A stretch of DNA of 27,334 nucleotides from a virus. Shown piece by piece: positions 14,742 to 22,262 of this stretch. The notes under the pieces were generated by a model that had not been told where the DNA came from, searched no databases, and saw only the letters and a program-made list of their open reading frames with translations. The stretch is from the IMG/VR virus record IMGVR_UViG_3300036444_000047, positions 1-27,334 of that record. One strand, 5' to 3'. How positions within the stretch are numbered: position 1 is the stretch's first letter; each line of letters begins with the position of its first letter. The position numbers were made by a program, and so were the translations under genes.

Positions 14742-15037
14742 AAAAAATCCAGCACCTCCGCGCCGAACTGCATCAGGTCCGCTGGATCCATGGTCGCGCC
14801 CTTGTGGATCATCGGCGTGGTGATGCGGGGCGCCAGCGACTCGAGCTGCAGAACGTCGAGCTGGAACAGCGACTGGAGCTGCAGACCGCGCAGCTCGCCC
14901 GAGCCGGGCTTGCGAACGTGGATCCTGGTGCCTTTGGCGATCAGTTCCTTGTCGCCGAGCATGATCGGAGCTTCGGTGGTGAAGCTGCGCTGGGCCGGGC
15001 TATCGTTAGGGACGGTCGAGTGCTGGGCGGTTTCCAT
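14702..15037 (-). CDS. E: Tail assembly chaperone gpE (111 aa)
   Basis: The P2 gpE-family chaperone has a conserved middle: LGDKELIAKGTRIHVRKP, then ELRGLQLQSLFQLDV, and late ITTPMIHKGA and LMQFGAEVLDFLL. It is the zero-frame product that stops at 14702-14704. It lies between tube gene FII and tape measure T, the constant position of this chaperone. The codons D97-F98-L99 contain the slippery heptamer, so a fraction of ribosomes should shift into E'. The ATG at 15037 has only a weak AGAAAG-like ribosome binding site. Confidence 0.9.
   Translation of the reverse strand: METAQHSTVPNDSPAQRSFTTEAPIMLGDKELIAKGTRIHVRKPGSGELRGLQLQSLFQLDVLQLESLAPRITTPMIHKGATMDPADLMQFGAEVLDFLLPQAAKPDFPQA
14741..14747 (-). 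promoter_or_regulatory. Programmed -1 frameshift site (TTTTTTG) in gene E
   Basis: On the minus strand gene E contains TTTTTTG, read in the zero frame as T TTT TTG, the X-XXY-YYZ arrangement needed for tandem tRNA slippage. It is the same heptamer used by P2 for E/E'. The -1 frame is then open for 58 codons and encodes the GpE domain. A stimulatory stem-loop was not sought in detail. Confidence 0.88.
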
Positions 15038-15095
15038 GGTTACTGGCTTTCTGAAGGAGGAGGGAGGCCGCGCCGGATGACGCGGCCCCAGGGGA

Positions 15096-15602
15096 TCAGT
15101 TCACCGCGGCGCGAAGCTCGGCCGATCGGTCGACGCCGCCGACGATGAAGACGCCGTTGAGCAGGTCGATCTCGATCTCCGTGACGCCGTTCCAGTCGAG
15201 GCGGTAGTAAGTGAGGGCGGACTTGACCTTGAACTCGCCGCCTTCGCCCGGCTTGGCCTCGCCCATGTCGATCTCTTCGTGGCGCCCGCGCACGGTGACC
15301 TCGACGGTGTCGACGCTGCCGGTAGCGTCATCCTGATACGCGCCTGAAAAGCGGAGAAAGACGGCCGAGATTCCGACCGCGCCATATTGGCGCAGCACGT
15401 CGCGCATGGGGCCGCCGGTGGTGAATTCCAGCTCCATCGGCTCGGCGCCCATGTCGATCTTTACGGTGCCGTCCATGCCGCCGCCGCGCCAGTCCTCGAA
15501 CTTGCGGGTGAGCTTGGGCAGGGTCACCGCCGCGATCTCGCCCAGATAGCTCTGGCCCTCGTTAAACAGGTTCATTCTCTTCAGTTTGCGGGGGAGGCCC
15601 AT
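15096..15602 (-). CDS. FII: Major tail tube protein gpFII (168 aa)
   Basis: This matches the phage FII tail tube family: PRKLKRMNLFNEGQSYLGEI at the N-terminus, LPKLTRKFEDWRGGGMDGTVKID in the middle, and YYRLDWNGVTEIEIDLLNGVFIVGG.D near the C-terminus. It polymerises into the inner tube inside the contractile sheath. Length equals the family norm (about 170 aa). AGGAG sits about 8 bases before the ATG at 15602. It is 40 bp downstream of the sheath gene and 58 bp upstream of E. Confidence 0.95.
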   Translation of the reverse strand: MGLPRKLKRMNLFNEGQSYLGEIAAVTLPKLTRKFEDWRGGGMDGTVKIDMGAEPMELEFTTGGPMRDVLRQYGAVGISAVFLRFSGAYQDDATGSVDTVEVTVRGRHEEIDMGEAKPGEGGEFKVKSALTYYRLDWNGVTEIEIDLLNGVFIVGGVDRSAELRAAVN

Positions 15603-15642
15603 CGGTCAGCTCCTAGTTTCGAGGAAGGGAAGGGGTCGCCGA

Positions 15643-16794
15643 TCAGCCTTGGCCGAGCGAGAAGTCGGCCAGGTAGGAATCGGTGATACGCTGGGTGAGG
15701 GTCAGGTGCTCGAGCGGCGGTACCGGCGTGTAATCATAGTCGATCACCAGCTTGCCCCCGGCGAGCGATGTCGTCGGGTTCTTCTCGGGATCGAACCAGG
15801 CGCGCCCGTCGATGAGCTGGCCTGCGGCCTTCATCTCGCGGATCGACCCGTTGATCGTCTCGACGATATCCTTGACCAGGCTGGGGCGCAGCGGTTTGTC
15901 GATCGCCCACATCATGCCCGCGGCGATCGTGTCCATCAGCACCTGGGCAGTGCGCGTGGCGCTTTCGAAGGCGAAGAGCGGTTCATCCGAGCAGGTGCGG
16001 CTGCCCCAGATTCGGAAGCCCCCGTTCGCGCGGATGAGCGCGCTCACCTCCGCGGCATTGAGCAGGTTCGCCTCGCAGTTCTCGTCCTGAACGTCGAACT
16101 GGATATCCTTGGTGAGGCCGACGACGCCCTGCACGGGCACGTTGGAGATCGTCTTGTGGAAGCCCTGCTCGGTATCGATCCGGGCACGCAGCCCAAGCGC
16201 ACGGGCCGTGCCGAAGCTGGTGACGTTCGCCTTTGCCGCCGTGTCGAATGCGACAAAGTCGGGGTAGATGAGCATCAGCTCGCGCGCCGTGAAATTGGCA
16301 CGATAGGCGATCGCTTCGGTGACGGTGTCGCCGACCGCCGCCGCATAGGCCATGGCGCGCAGCTTCTGGGCAATCACGATCATCGCCGTGGTCACCGCCT
16401 GGGTATCGAGCCCTGGCGCCCCGATTATGCGCGGCTTGACGCCGACCTGCGCTTCGGCCGCGAGCAGTGCCTGCATTCCGCTCTTCACGCCGTTCACGTC
16501 ATCGCCGATGACTGCGGCATCGGTCGCGGCAGCGTCGGCGCCGGGTGCGACGCGCACCACAACCACAGGGCAGCGGGCCTGGTCCGCGATCGCGCGAAGC
16601 GCGTTGCGAAGCGTGCCGGCGCCGCCGGCGACGCCGATCGCGGCCTCAATGTCCGTCACCAGGGCGGGGCGGTCGAGGGGGAAGGCGGCGGCGTCGGCCG
16701 CGGGGGCGGTTGCGACCAGGCCGATCACCGCCGTTGCGACGGTGGCGAGGCTGCGCGTGCCTTCGTTGACTTCGGTGATCGTGATTCCGTGCAT
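15643..16794 (-). CDS. FI: Tail sheath protein gpFI (383 aa)
   Basis: This is the contractile tail sheath protein. Family signs are HGITITEVNEGTR at the N-terminus, IGLVATAP.A, a KPRIIGAPGLDTQAV segment in the centre, a conserved IWGSRTCS near residue 285 and the C-terminal IDYDYTPVPPLEHL with LADF. The length is typical of P2-like sheaths (about 390 aa). GGGAG lies just upstream of the ATG. It is followed by the tube gene FII, as in P2. Confidence 0.96.
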   Translation of the reverse strand: MHGITITEVNEGTRSLATVATAVIGLVATAPAADAAAFPLDRPALVTDIEAAIGVAGGAGTLRNALRAIADQARCPVVVVRVAPGADAAATDAAVIGDDVNGVKSGMQALLAAEAQVGVKPRIIGAPGLDTQAVTTAMIVIAQKLRAMAYAAAVGDTVTEAIAYRANFTARELMLIYPDFVAFDTAAKANVTSFGTARALGLRARIDTEQGFHKTISNVPVQGVVGLTKDIQFDVQDENCEANLLNAAEVSALIRANGGFRIWGSRTCSDEPLFAFESATRTAQVLMDTIAAGMMWAIDKPLRPSLVKDIVETINGSIREMKAAGQLIDGRAWFDPEKNPTTSLAGGKLVIDYDYTPVPPLEHLTLTQRITDSYLADFSLGQG

Positions 16795-16806
16795 GGAAAG
16801 CTCCCT

Positions 16807-17178
16807 TCAGGCGTAGACGGTGAGGCCGCCGCGCGAGGCGAGCGGCACGGTGATGCGGGTGCGGACGTTGGCGCGGGCGACGTCGGTGCGGCGTCCCTCG
16901 ACGATTACGTTGAAGGCGCCGGGACCGGTCTGCTCGAGCGCGACGCGGGTGAGGGAGATGCGAGGCTCCCAACGCAGCAGCGCGAGCGCGGTGGCGGCAT
17001 AGATCCGGATCCTGCCCGCCGGGTTCGCAGGCTGATCGATTAGATCCATCAGGAGCGAGCCATAGTCGCGGCGCGCAACACGGGTGCCGATCGGCGTCGT
17101 CAGGATATCCGCGATGGATTGACGGAGGTGATCCTCCCCCTCGAGCGGCTTTCCGGTATGCGCGTCCATGCCGATCAT
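16807..17178 (-). CDS. W: Baseplate wedge protein gpW, gp25-like (123 aa)
   Basis: A gp25/gpW lysozyme-like-fold baseplate protein that helps trigger sheath assembly. It shows H.G..L.GEDHLRQSI.DIL.TP.GTRV.RR.YGS.L..LID.P, followed by IYAATA.AL..WEPRI.L..V, the full family pattern. The ATG at 17178 overlaps the V stop (ATGA); an alternative ATG three codons later is possible. It follows V as in P2, but the next gene is FI instead of J. Confidence 0.93.
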   Translation of the reverse strand: MIGMDAHTGKPLEGEDHLRQSIADILTTPIGTRVARRDYGSLLMDLIDQPANPAGRIRIYAATALALLRWEPRISLTRVALEQTGPGAFNVIVEGRRTDVARANVRTRITVPLASRGGLTVYA

Positions 17179-17747
17179 GCCGGCGGACCCGACTGGGCAC
17201 CGCCGGCCTGGACCCCGCTGTGCTTGTGATTCTTGAGGCTCTTGCCGCCGCCGACAACGTCTTCGGACGCCGTGAGGGTCTTGCTCACCTGGACCGAGCC
17301 GGAGATCGCCACGTCGCCCGTGATCGTCGTGTCGGCGGTGATCGTCAGCCCGCCGGGTGCCGCCAGCTCGGCGGTGCCGCCCGCGGCAATCTCGACCTTC
17401 AGCGCGTGCGCTTCAGGATCGTAGGAGAGCTGGGTGCCATCCTTGAAGGCGATCATCACGAGCGGATCGGACGAGGGGGCAGGGTGCGCGTCCGAGAACA
17501 GGCCTGTTACGGCGATGCCGGCCTCGGTGTCACCTTCCGCGCAGAAGAGCAGGCACTGTTCGGCAACACTCGGCGGCGACCAAATCCGGACCAGCTCTCC
17601 AGCGCGAGGAGCAAGCCAAGGAATGTCCCCGGTGACGTTGTCACCCACGCGGACACGGCACGTCGCTTCGCCCAGGTCGACGCTCTCGATCGTCCCCAGG
17701 CGAAGGATGTTGCCAATGATGCGGCGCGGATCCGGCAGATCGCTCAT
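17175..17747 (-). CDS. V: Baseplate spike protein gpV (190 aa)
   Basis: This is the P2-type tail spike that pierces the outer membrane. It has an N-terminal OB-fold-like region (GTIESVDLGEATCRVRVGD, IPWLAPRAGE.R.WSPPSVGEQ-like segment), a beta-helix stretch of short repeats (LTITADTTITGDVAISGSVQV), and a C-terminal tip with HKH (His174, His176), the HxH pair that holds iron in P2 gpV. ATG 17747 is preferred over TTG 17759. No Shine-Dalgarno sequence is visible, and the late-promoter dyad is centred 58 bp upstream. Confidence 0.93.
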   Translation of the reverse strand: MSDLPDPRRIIGNILRLGTIESVDLGEATCRVRVGDNVTGDIPWLAPRAGELVRIWSPPSVAEQCLLFCAEGDTEAGIAVTGLFSDAHPAPSSDPLVMIAFKDGTQLSYDPEAHALKVEIAAGGTAELAAPGGLTITADTTITGDVAISGSVQVSKTLTASEDVVGGGKSLKNHKHSGVQAGGAQSGPPA

Positions 17748-17793
17748 GGTGGCGGACAATGCCGCCGGCGGGGCAGCTTCGCGCGAATCGGGG

Positions 17794-17816
17794 CTTGTGG
17801 AGCGGGCCTCTACAAG
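17794..17816 (-). promoter_or_regulatory. Predicted Ogr-type late promoter site for the V-D operon
   Basis: A 23-bp perfect-armed dyad, CTTGT-N13-ACAAG, is centred at 17805, 58 bp before the V start codon. It matches the dyad upstream of J at 19 of 23 positions, including CTTGTGG and TCTAC. P2 Ogr/Delta sites are TGT-N12-ACA dyads centred near -55; here the spacer is 13. A 13-mer, GGCCGGGCTGCTA, overlaps its far edge (17816-17828) and also occurs near the J site. Confidence 0.7.
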
Positions 17817-18001
17817 GCCGGGCTGCTACTGATAGCCGCCCTCTTGCTCACGCTTTTCGGCAGCGTCTTCCTGCGCCTCGCGATTGCGCCCCGCAGATCT
17901 CCGATCCCATGCGGTCGATTTACCCGGGTGGAAAGCGCACGCAGGCGGCTTTCAGATTAGCGGCGATTGTTGGGCGATTGGCTCACCGGATACACGGGCC
18001 T

Positions 18002-18154
18002 CTATTGAACGAGACGCCAACCTTCGAACCGTTTCACCATCGGTCTTCCGCAGCCTTCGCAGTAGCTTTGAACGAAGCCATTCTGCCAGGCCGCGCGCTT
18101 TCTGTCCCGCTTGTGCTTACCAAACGCGCATCGCGCCAACTGCGTTATCTTCAT
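18002..18154 (-). CDS. Small zinc-ribbon-like protein, accessory (50 aa)
   Basis: Read from ATG 18154, the product begins MKITQLARCAFGKHKRDR and continues to YCEGCGRPM..RFEGWR. C9 with H14 and the CxxC pair (C34, C37) suggest a small zinc site, a design common among short unknown proteins of sphingomonads. It lies in the region between the tail fibre assembly gene and V, a joint where P2-like phages often carry accessory genes. Longer upstream codons in this frame lack support. Function unknown. Confidence 0.55.
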   Translation of the reverse strand: MKITQLARCAFGKHKRDRKRAAWQNGFVQSYCEGCGRPMVKRFEGWRLVQ

Positions 18155-18346
18155 AGCTGAAGCTATTGGATTCGCTTCGCTAATCTGACGTGAACGCTCT
18201 TCTCCGGAGATTTGCGATCGGTAGTTTAACGGAGCCAGGTTGTACCTTGGGCCGCGAACCCGGCATTCCAGCCAGGGTGTCGCGTTGGCAATCAGCTGGC
18301 TGGCAACAGTTAGCTTCACGAACAAGAAATAGGTCGCAACTGGCGG

Positions 18347-18538
18347 CTACTCGCCTTCGCCGGCAAGAAGCTTGCCTATATCCTCAACGCGTCCATTCAC
18401 CACGATGGAGTGGTCTTTTTCGAATACAATGAGAGAAGTGGGAGGATCAGGTTTATCCACATACACCTGTGTCACCTTGTCGGCGTTGACGCTCACAGAT
18501 GAGTTTGTCCCGGCCCTAGACAGCATCACAAATCTCAT
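18347..18538 (-). CDS. Small FlbD-like hypothetical protein (63 aa)
   Basis: Read from ATG 18538 with GGAG about 10 bases upstream, this short protein is a beta-rich sequence: MRFVMLSRAGTNSSVSVNAD, KVTQVYVDKP, TSLIVFEKDHSIVVNGRVED and an acidic tail. The layout resembles small FlbD-like proteins, in which residues after VN...V form a beta sheet. It belongs to the accessory pocket between tail fibre genes and V. Role unknown. Confidence 0.5.
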   Translation of the reverse strand: MRFVMLSRAGTNSSVSVNADKVTQVYVDKPDPPTSLIVFEKDHSIVVNGRVEDIGKLLAGEGE

Positions 18539-18930
18539 AAGCCCTCTCCATGATTCAGTTCGCGCTAGGCAATCATCAGACAAGAACGTCAACACGATGC
18601 GAATCCGTCTTCGTTGGCGTTTCATTGCCCGCGACTAATGCGCGATGCCGCCAAGCTTAATGCTGCTCAGCGCGCGGAAGTTCCGTCGTTAGAGCGGCAG
18701 CTTCGTCCGTATCGGCTGGTGCGCAAACCGAAGACAGCGGCCCCAAGCGCTGATTCATCGATATCTGCAATTTTCGACAGAGGCACCACGGAGATCGTTG
18801 CGGGCTCGAATGACCAATCGCAGCGCCGTTTAGAATCGGTCCATGCCGAAAAAGCTCAATTAGCAACTCGCTGGCAGCCGCTTCGCCGACAAAAGGAGCA
18901 TGAAGAGCAGCCGGTCCTTTGACACTCCCG
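18539..18930. other. 392-bp region without a supported gene
   Basis: Between the FlbD-like gene and the tail fibre assembly gene I found no convincing coding sequence. Frames of about 100 codons exist on both strands but read like non-coding sequence. A palindrome CCCGCTAGCGGG (18927-18938) spans the stop codon of the neighbouring gene, and AAAGGA (18920-18915 on the minus strand) pairs with TCCTTT (18897-18892). Neither makes a convincing intrinsic terminator. The region may be a decayed accessory gene. Confidence 0.4.
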
Positions 18931-19434
18931 CTAGCGGGCGTTTGCAAACGCATCCAACCAATTCTCAACTGCTGCCGGATCGAGCGCCGTGAGTTCACCC
19001 GCATTCATGGTCGCGATCGCCGCCTCGAGCGCGTTGCTGGCGGCACGGATCGCGTCGATGCGGGCGCGGCGATCGAGAGCGGCGGTCGTGTCGATCGTCG
19101 AGGCGCCAGCCTGGGCGATCTGCAGCGCCTGCATCGCGATTGCTGCATTGTCGTTGGCCTGGCGCTCGAGGCTGGCGACCGAGAGGATCCGGCGACGTGC
19201 CTCGGCGCGCACTCGTCGCAGCGCCGCCGCGCGCTGCTGCTCGAGCGGGAGAGCTGGCCGGCGCGCAAGGCGAGGCCGGCCCTTGCTGTCCGCAACGATG
19301 CACTTCCCTTCGGCCTGTCCCGCCATAAGCTCCCCGTGCCGGGCTGCGGTGATCGGCACCGCGTCGTCTGGAAGCTCGGCGTGGATTCCGGAATCGAAGA
19401 AGCTGTTATGTGCAGCGCTGTAGTGCAGCGACAT
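18931..19434 (-). CDS. Tail fibre assembly protein (167 aa)
   Basis: This protein resembles the Caudovirales tail fibre assembly (chaperone) family. It has YSAAHNSFFDSGIHAELPDDAVPIT at the N-terminus, then ELMAGQAEGK.I..D.KGRP.L, followed by a long helical region ending in ENWLDAF. It lies directly downstream of the tail fibre gene (12-bp gap), as G follows H in P2. GGAG precedes the ATG at 19434. It probably assists trimerisation or attachment of the fibre. Confidence 0.8.
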   Translation of the reverse strand: MSLHYSAAHNSFFDSGIHAELPDDAVPITAARHGELMAGQAEGKCIVADSKGRPRLARRPALPLEQQRAAALRRVRAEARRRILSVASLERQANDNAAIAMQALQIAQAGASTIDTTAALDRRARIDAIRAASNALEAAIATMNAGELTALDPAAVENWLDAFANAR

Positions 19435-19446
19435 TGGGTGGTCTCC

Positions 19447-21702
19447 TCAATAGCCGATGGCGAGGACGTACGGCCAGGAAAAGGCGTTGTCGCTCGGTGA
19501 ACCGGTGATCTGGCGCTGGACGGTGACGCCGGTGGTGGTCGGGCTTCCGATCAGCTGCCAAAAGGCGTCGCCTGCAGTCGTCGCGCTGCTCAAGCGGGTG
19601 GTTACCTGGGCGTGCAGGCAGGCGCTGGGAAATGCGATCGGGAAGTTGACGCCCTGCGTTGATTCATAGCCGCCGTTGGCTCCACCGCCCGCGCACCATT
19701 GGATGATGAGACCACCGGGGAGACGCTGATAACCACTGCCGGTGAGGTTGTTGGCGAAGTCAGCGAGCAGCGCGAAGTCGGACGCATGGCGCCCGTCGAG
19801 CAGATCCGCGTCCAGGCCCGAGCCGTGGCCGTCGTTCCCTGCATCCCAGACCTGATTGCCGGACCGCAACACCGTGCCGGAGAAGTTGGGAGAGGCGATC
19901 GGCGCTCTCGCGTCCAATGCTCCTTGAAGCCCAGCGATATCGGCAATCGCGTGCGTGTGGGCGGCTGCGGCTTTCGTTGCAGGGTTGAAGTTGCCGGCAT
20001 GCCAAACCTGCTGTCCGCCTTGGGTGATTGCGCCGGTGGCCGAGATTGCTCCCGCTACTGCGACCGGTCCACCGCTGAAGGTGAACCCCGCGCCGGTTTC
20101 GCTCATGAACGGGAGCGCACCATTGTTGGGTACGAAGCCAATGTAGCCCTGCCGCGCCCCGTTGAGATCGAGGAACTCGACATAGCCGCTGTTCCCCGTC
20201 CCGCCTGGGATCAGGTTGATGCGGCCGCCTCCAATGGGAGCGCAGTTGATGGTCCCCCTGAACGTCGAATTTCCGGCTACAGTAAGCCCGCCTCCGACGC
20301 CTATGTTGGCAATCGAGCTGATGTTCGGAGCCACGAACTCAGTGCTGGTGAGTGACGCAATGCCTCCGCCGCCGATGAACCAGTCATAGCGGTTATCAGT
20401 CTGGTTGAAGCGCAGAACATCCCCCGCATCAAAGGCAATGTCTGCGAGAGTGGCAGTCGGCTTGCTGAAGCCGGTGGAGCCGTTGATGAAGAAGCCGGCC
20501 GAGGCGGTGACGCCGTTCGGGAATGTCGCGCCTGTCCCCGTGATCGCTCCGCTCACTCCCAGCGTGCCGCTGAAGGCGGCGCCTGTGGCAGTGATGCGCG
20601 CCGCAAGGCCGCTTCCAACGTAGAAGTTGAAGTGATTGTTCGCGCGATCGTACTGAAGCAGATCGCCGGCGTCGAACGATACGGTCGGGACATTGACGGG
20701 CAGATCGAGATAAAACGTCGGATCTCGATGGACCGGGCCCGAGAACGTGGCACCGGAAAGGCTCGCCTTCGCCGCCGGATCGAAATTGCCCGAGTGCCAG
20801 ACGGCATTGGCGCCCACGAGCAGGCCGGTGGACCCGACGTAAACCGACGTGCCGCCGCTGGTGAGCTGGATGCGCCCAGGCCGCTCATTGACGAAAGCGA
20901 AGTCATTGCCGGTGCCGGTGTGCTGGATATAGCCGAAGCGCACCGTCTGCGCGGCGTTGTAGAAGGAATAGAAGGGCGCGGCGTGCGCGACGCGAAACCC
21001 TTCCGAATTGGTGCCAACGACCAGCGGGGCGCTCACGTTGCCCCCAAAAGCGGCGCCGGCGAGCAGCGCGAACTCGCCGCCCTGTTTCCCATCGAGCAGA
21101 TCCGCGTCGAGGCCAGATCCAGCGCCATCGTTGCTCGCGCGCCAGACATCGGCGCCCCAGGTGGCGAAGCGCGCGTTCAAGGCGAAGGTTAGGCTCTTCG
21201 GCGTGACAGCACGCTGGGCGTCGGTGCCGGCCGAGGTTTCGGCATCGTTCGCCAGCTCGACGACGCCGGCGGTTTCCGTCGTCGCCGGCGGATTGATGAA
21301 GTTGGCATCACCAAAAGTGATCGTCGTCGCGTCGATGTCCGCAAATTGGACGTCGATCGCGAGCAGCAGCAGCGCCTGCGCCGCCTTCTCCGCCACGATA
21401 TCGGCCTGCCCATAGGCGGCGAAGAGCGTCCCGTCCTGCAGGTAGAGCGCGATCGAGCGCACCGTGTAGACCGCAGTCGTTTCGTCGCGCACGGTGACGT
21501 GGATCGTGTCTTCAGACGCAGCCGCGCCGGAGATGGTGTTGATCCGCTTCACTTCGCCGGGCAGCGCCGCGGTGGCGGGCGAAGCGGCGATCGCGGTGGG
21601 CGACACGCCCACCGAGGCGATGCGAACCGCGTTGGTGCCGTCGTTGGACGCCGCGACCAGGGCCGCGCGGCCCGCGTTGGTGATGACCAGCTCGAGTGCC
21701 AT
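19447..21702 (-). CDS. H: Tail fibre protein gpH (751 aa)
   Basis: The N-terminal 150 residues are the conserved P2-type fibre attachment domain (LELVITNAGRAALVAA, IASVGVS, LPGEVKRI, VRSIALYL.DGTLFAAYGQ). The shaft is repetitive: two copies of GSGLDADLLDG, several VW.AGNF.PA.KA units and two tandem units built around FDAGD(L/V)L followed by N..(Y/F). The C-terminus (LPGGLIIQW, NFPIAFPSAC, WPYVLAIGY) resembles receptor-binding tips of long fibres. ATG 21702 with GGAG upstream is chosen; upstream codons in this frame overlap gene I. The tip should decide host range. Confidence 0.92.
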   Translation of the reverse strand: MALELVITNAGRAALVAASNDGTNAVRIASVGVSPTAIAASPATAALPGEVKRINTISGAAASEDTIHVTVRDETTAVYTVRSIALYLQDGTLFAAYGQADIVAEKAAQALLLLAIDVQFADIDATTITFGDANFINPPATTETAGVVELANDAETSAGTDAQRAVTPKSLTFALNARFATWGADVWRASNDGAGSGLDADLLDGKQGGEFALLAGAAFGGNVSAPLVVGTNSEGFRVAHAAPFYSFYNAAQTVRFGYIQHTGTGNDFAFVNERPGRIQLTSGGTSVYVGSTGLLVGANAVWHSGNFDPAAKASLSGATFSGPVHRDPTFYLDLPVNVPTVSFDAGDLLQYDRANNHFNFYVGSGLAARITATGAAFSGTLGVSGAITGTGATFPNGVTASAGFFINGSTGFSKPTATLADIAFDAGDVLRFNQTDNRYDWFIGGGGIASLTSTEFVAPNISSIANIGVGGGLTVAGNSTFRGTINCAPIGGGRINLIPGGTGNSGYVEFLDLNGARQGYIGFVPNNGALPFMSETGAGFTFSGGPVAVAGAISATGAITQGGQQVWHAGNFNPATKAAAAHTHAIADIAGLQGALDARAPIASPNFSGTVLRSGNQVWDAGNDGHGSGLDADLLDGRHASDFALLADFANNLTGSGYQRLPGGLIIQWCAGGGANGGYESTQGVNFPIAFPSACLHAQVTTRLSSATTAGDAFWQLIGSPTTTGVTVQRQITGSPSDNAFSWPYVLAIGY

Positions 21703-21713
21703 TTCGGTCTCCG

Positions 21714-22262
21714 TTAGGCGGCAGGCGCCTGCACCTGCAGGCGGCGGAAGGTGGTGGGGCGAGCGGCAGCGATGACGCCGACCTGGCCGGACAGGCTCAC
21801 GCCCTGGGTGAACGTAAAGTGCGACCGCACCGGCTTGGTGCGGCGGACTTCGTTGATCACGGCATCCGCGAAAGCGGCGCTGGCGGGCGTGCCGCCGGCG
21901 CCTGTGAGGGTGACGATAAGCTCGAAGGTGTAGGGCTCGCCGGGCGGCGTCATCTGCCACCATTCACGAAGTGCCACGCCGCCGCCGAAGCTCTCGACCA
22001 CGGCTCGCACCGATTCAGCGGTGCCCTTGCTCCGAGCGATCTCCATCGCTCGGCGGACGCGTGTGCGCTTCACCTGATCGGGCCAGTCGCTCGACCAGCT
22101 ATCGAGCGAAAGCGCCCAGGCGAGATAGGGGAGGAGGTCGATCGGGCAGGTGTCCGGGTTCACGAGCTGGCGCAGTGGAACCGGCAGCTCTGTCATGCGC
22201 GCCGTGGCCTGCTCGATCGCACGCTCGAGTGCGCTGGCGTTGGGAGGGAGGAGGCTGCCCAC
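21714..22262 (-). CDS. I: Baseplate protein gpI (182 aa)
   Basis: A P2 gpI-family baseplate wedge protein: LLPPNASALERAIEQATAR, then LWNPDTCP-like segment (LVNPDTCPIDLLPYLAWALSLD.WSSDWP), VKRTRV, and AMEIARSKGTAESV. A GTG start at 22262 is inferred because it shares a base with the J stop (TAGTG) and falls directly before the conserved LLPPNAS; the ATG at 22304 would lie well inside J. It sits between J and H as in P2. Confidence 0.92.
   Translation of the reverse strand: MGSLLPPNASALERAIEQATARMTELPVPLRQLVNPDTCPIDLLPYLAWALSLDSWSSDWPDQVKRTRVRRAMEIARSKGTAESVRAVVESFGGGVALREWWQMTPPGEPYTFELIVTLTGAGGTPASAAFADAVINEVRRTKPVRSHFTFTQGVSLSGQVGVIAAARPTTFRRLQVQAPAA

Noticed and set aside
15586-17043. Long plus-strand open frame (485 codons) opposite FII/FI/W
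   Set aside because: It spans three well-supported minus-strand tail genes and their gaps, and has shadow-like composition.
18205-18275. tRNA-like look: a D-arm-like TAGTTTAACGG on the plus strand and a GGGTTCG on the minus strand
   Set aside because: No acceptor stem, anticodon arm or correct T-arm spacing can be formed on either strand.
18927-18938. Palindrome CCCGCTAGCGGG as terminator of the tail fibre operon
   Set aside because: It spans the stop codon itself, leaves too small a loop and has no following T-run on the minus strand.
18657-19004. 115-codon minus-strand frame overlapping the end of the tail fibre assembly gene
   Set aside because: It begins inside a supported gene in another frame, has no ribosome binding site and no recognisable sequence.
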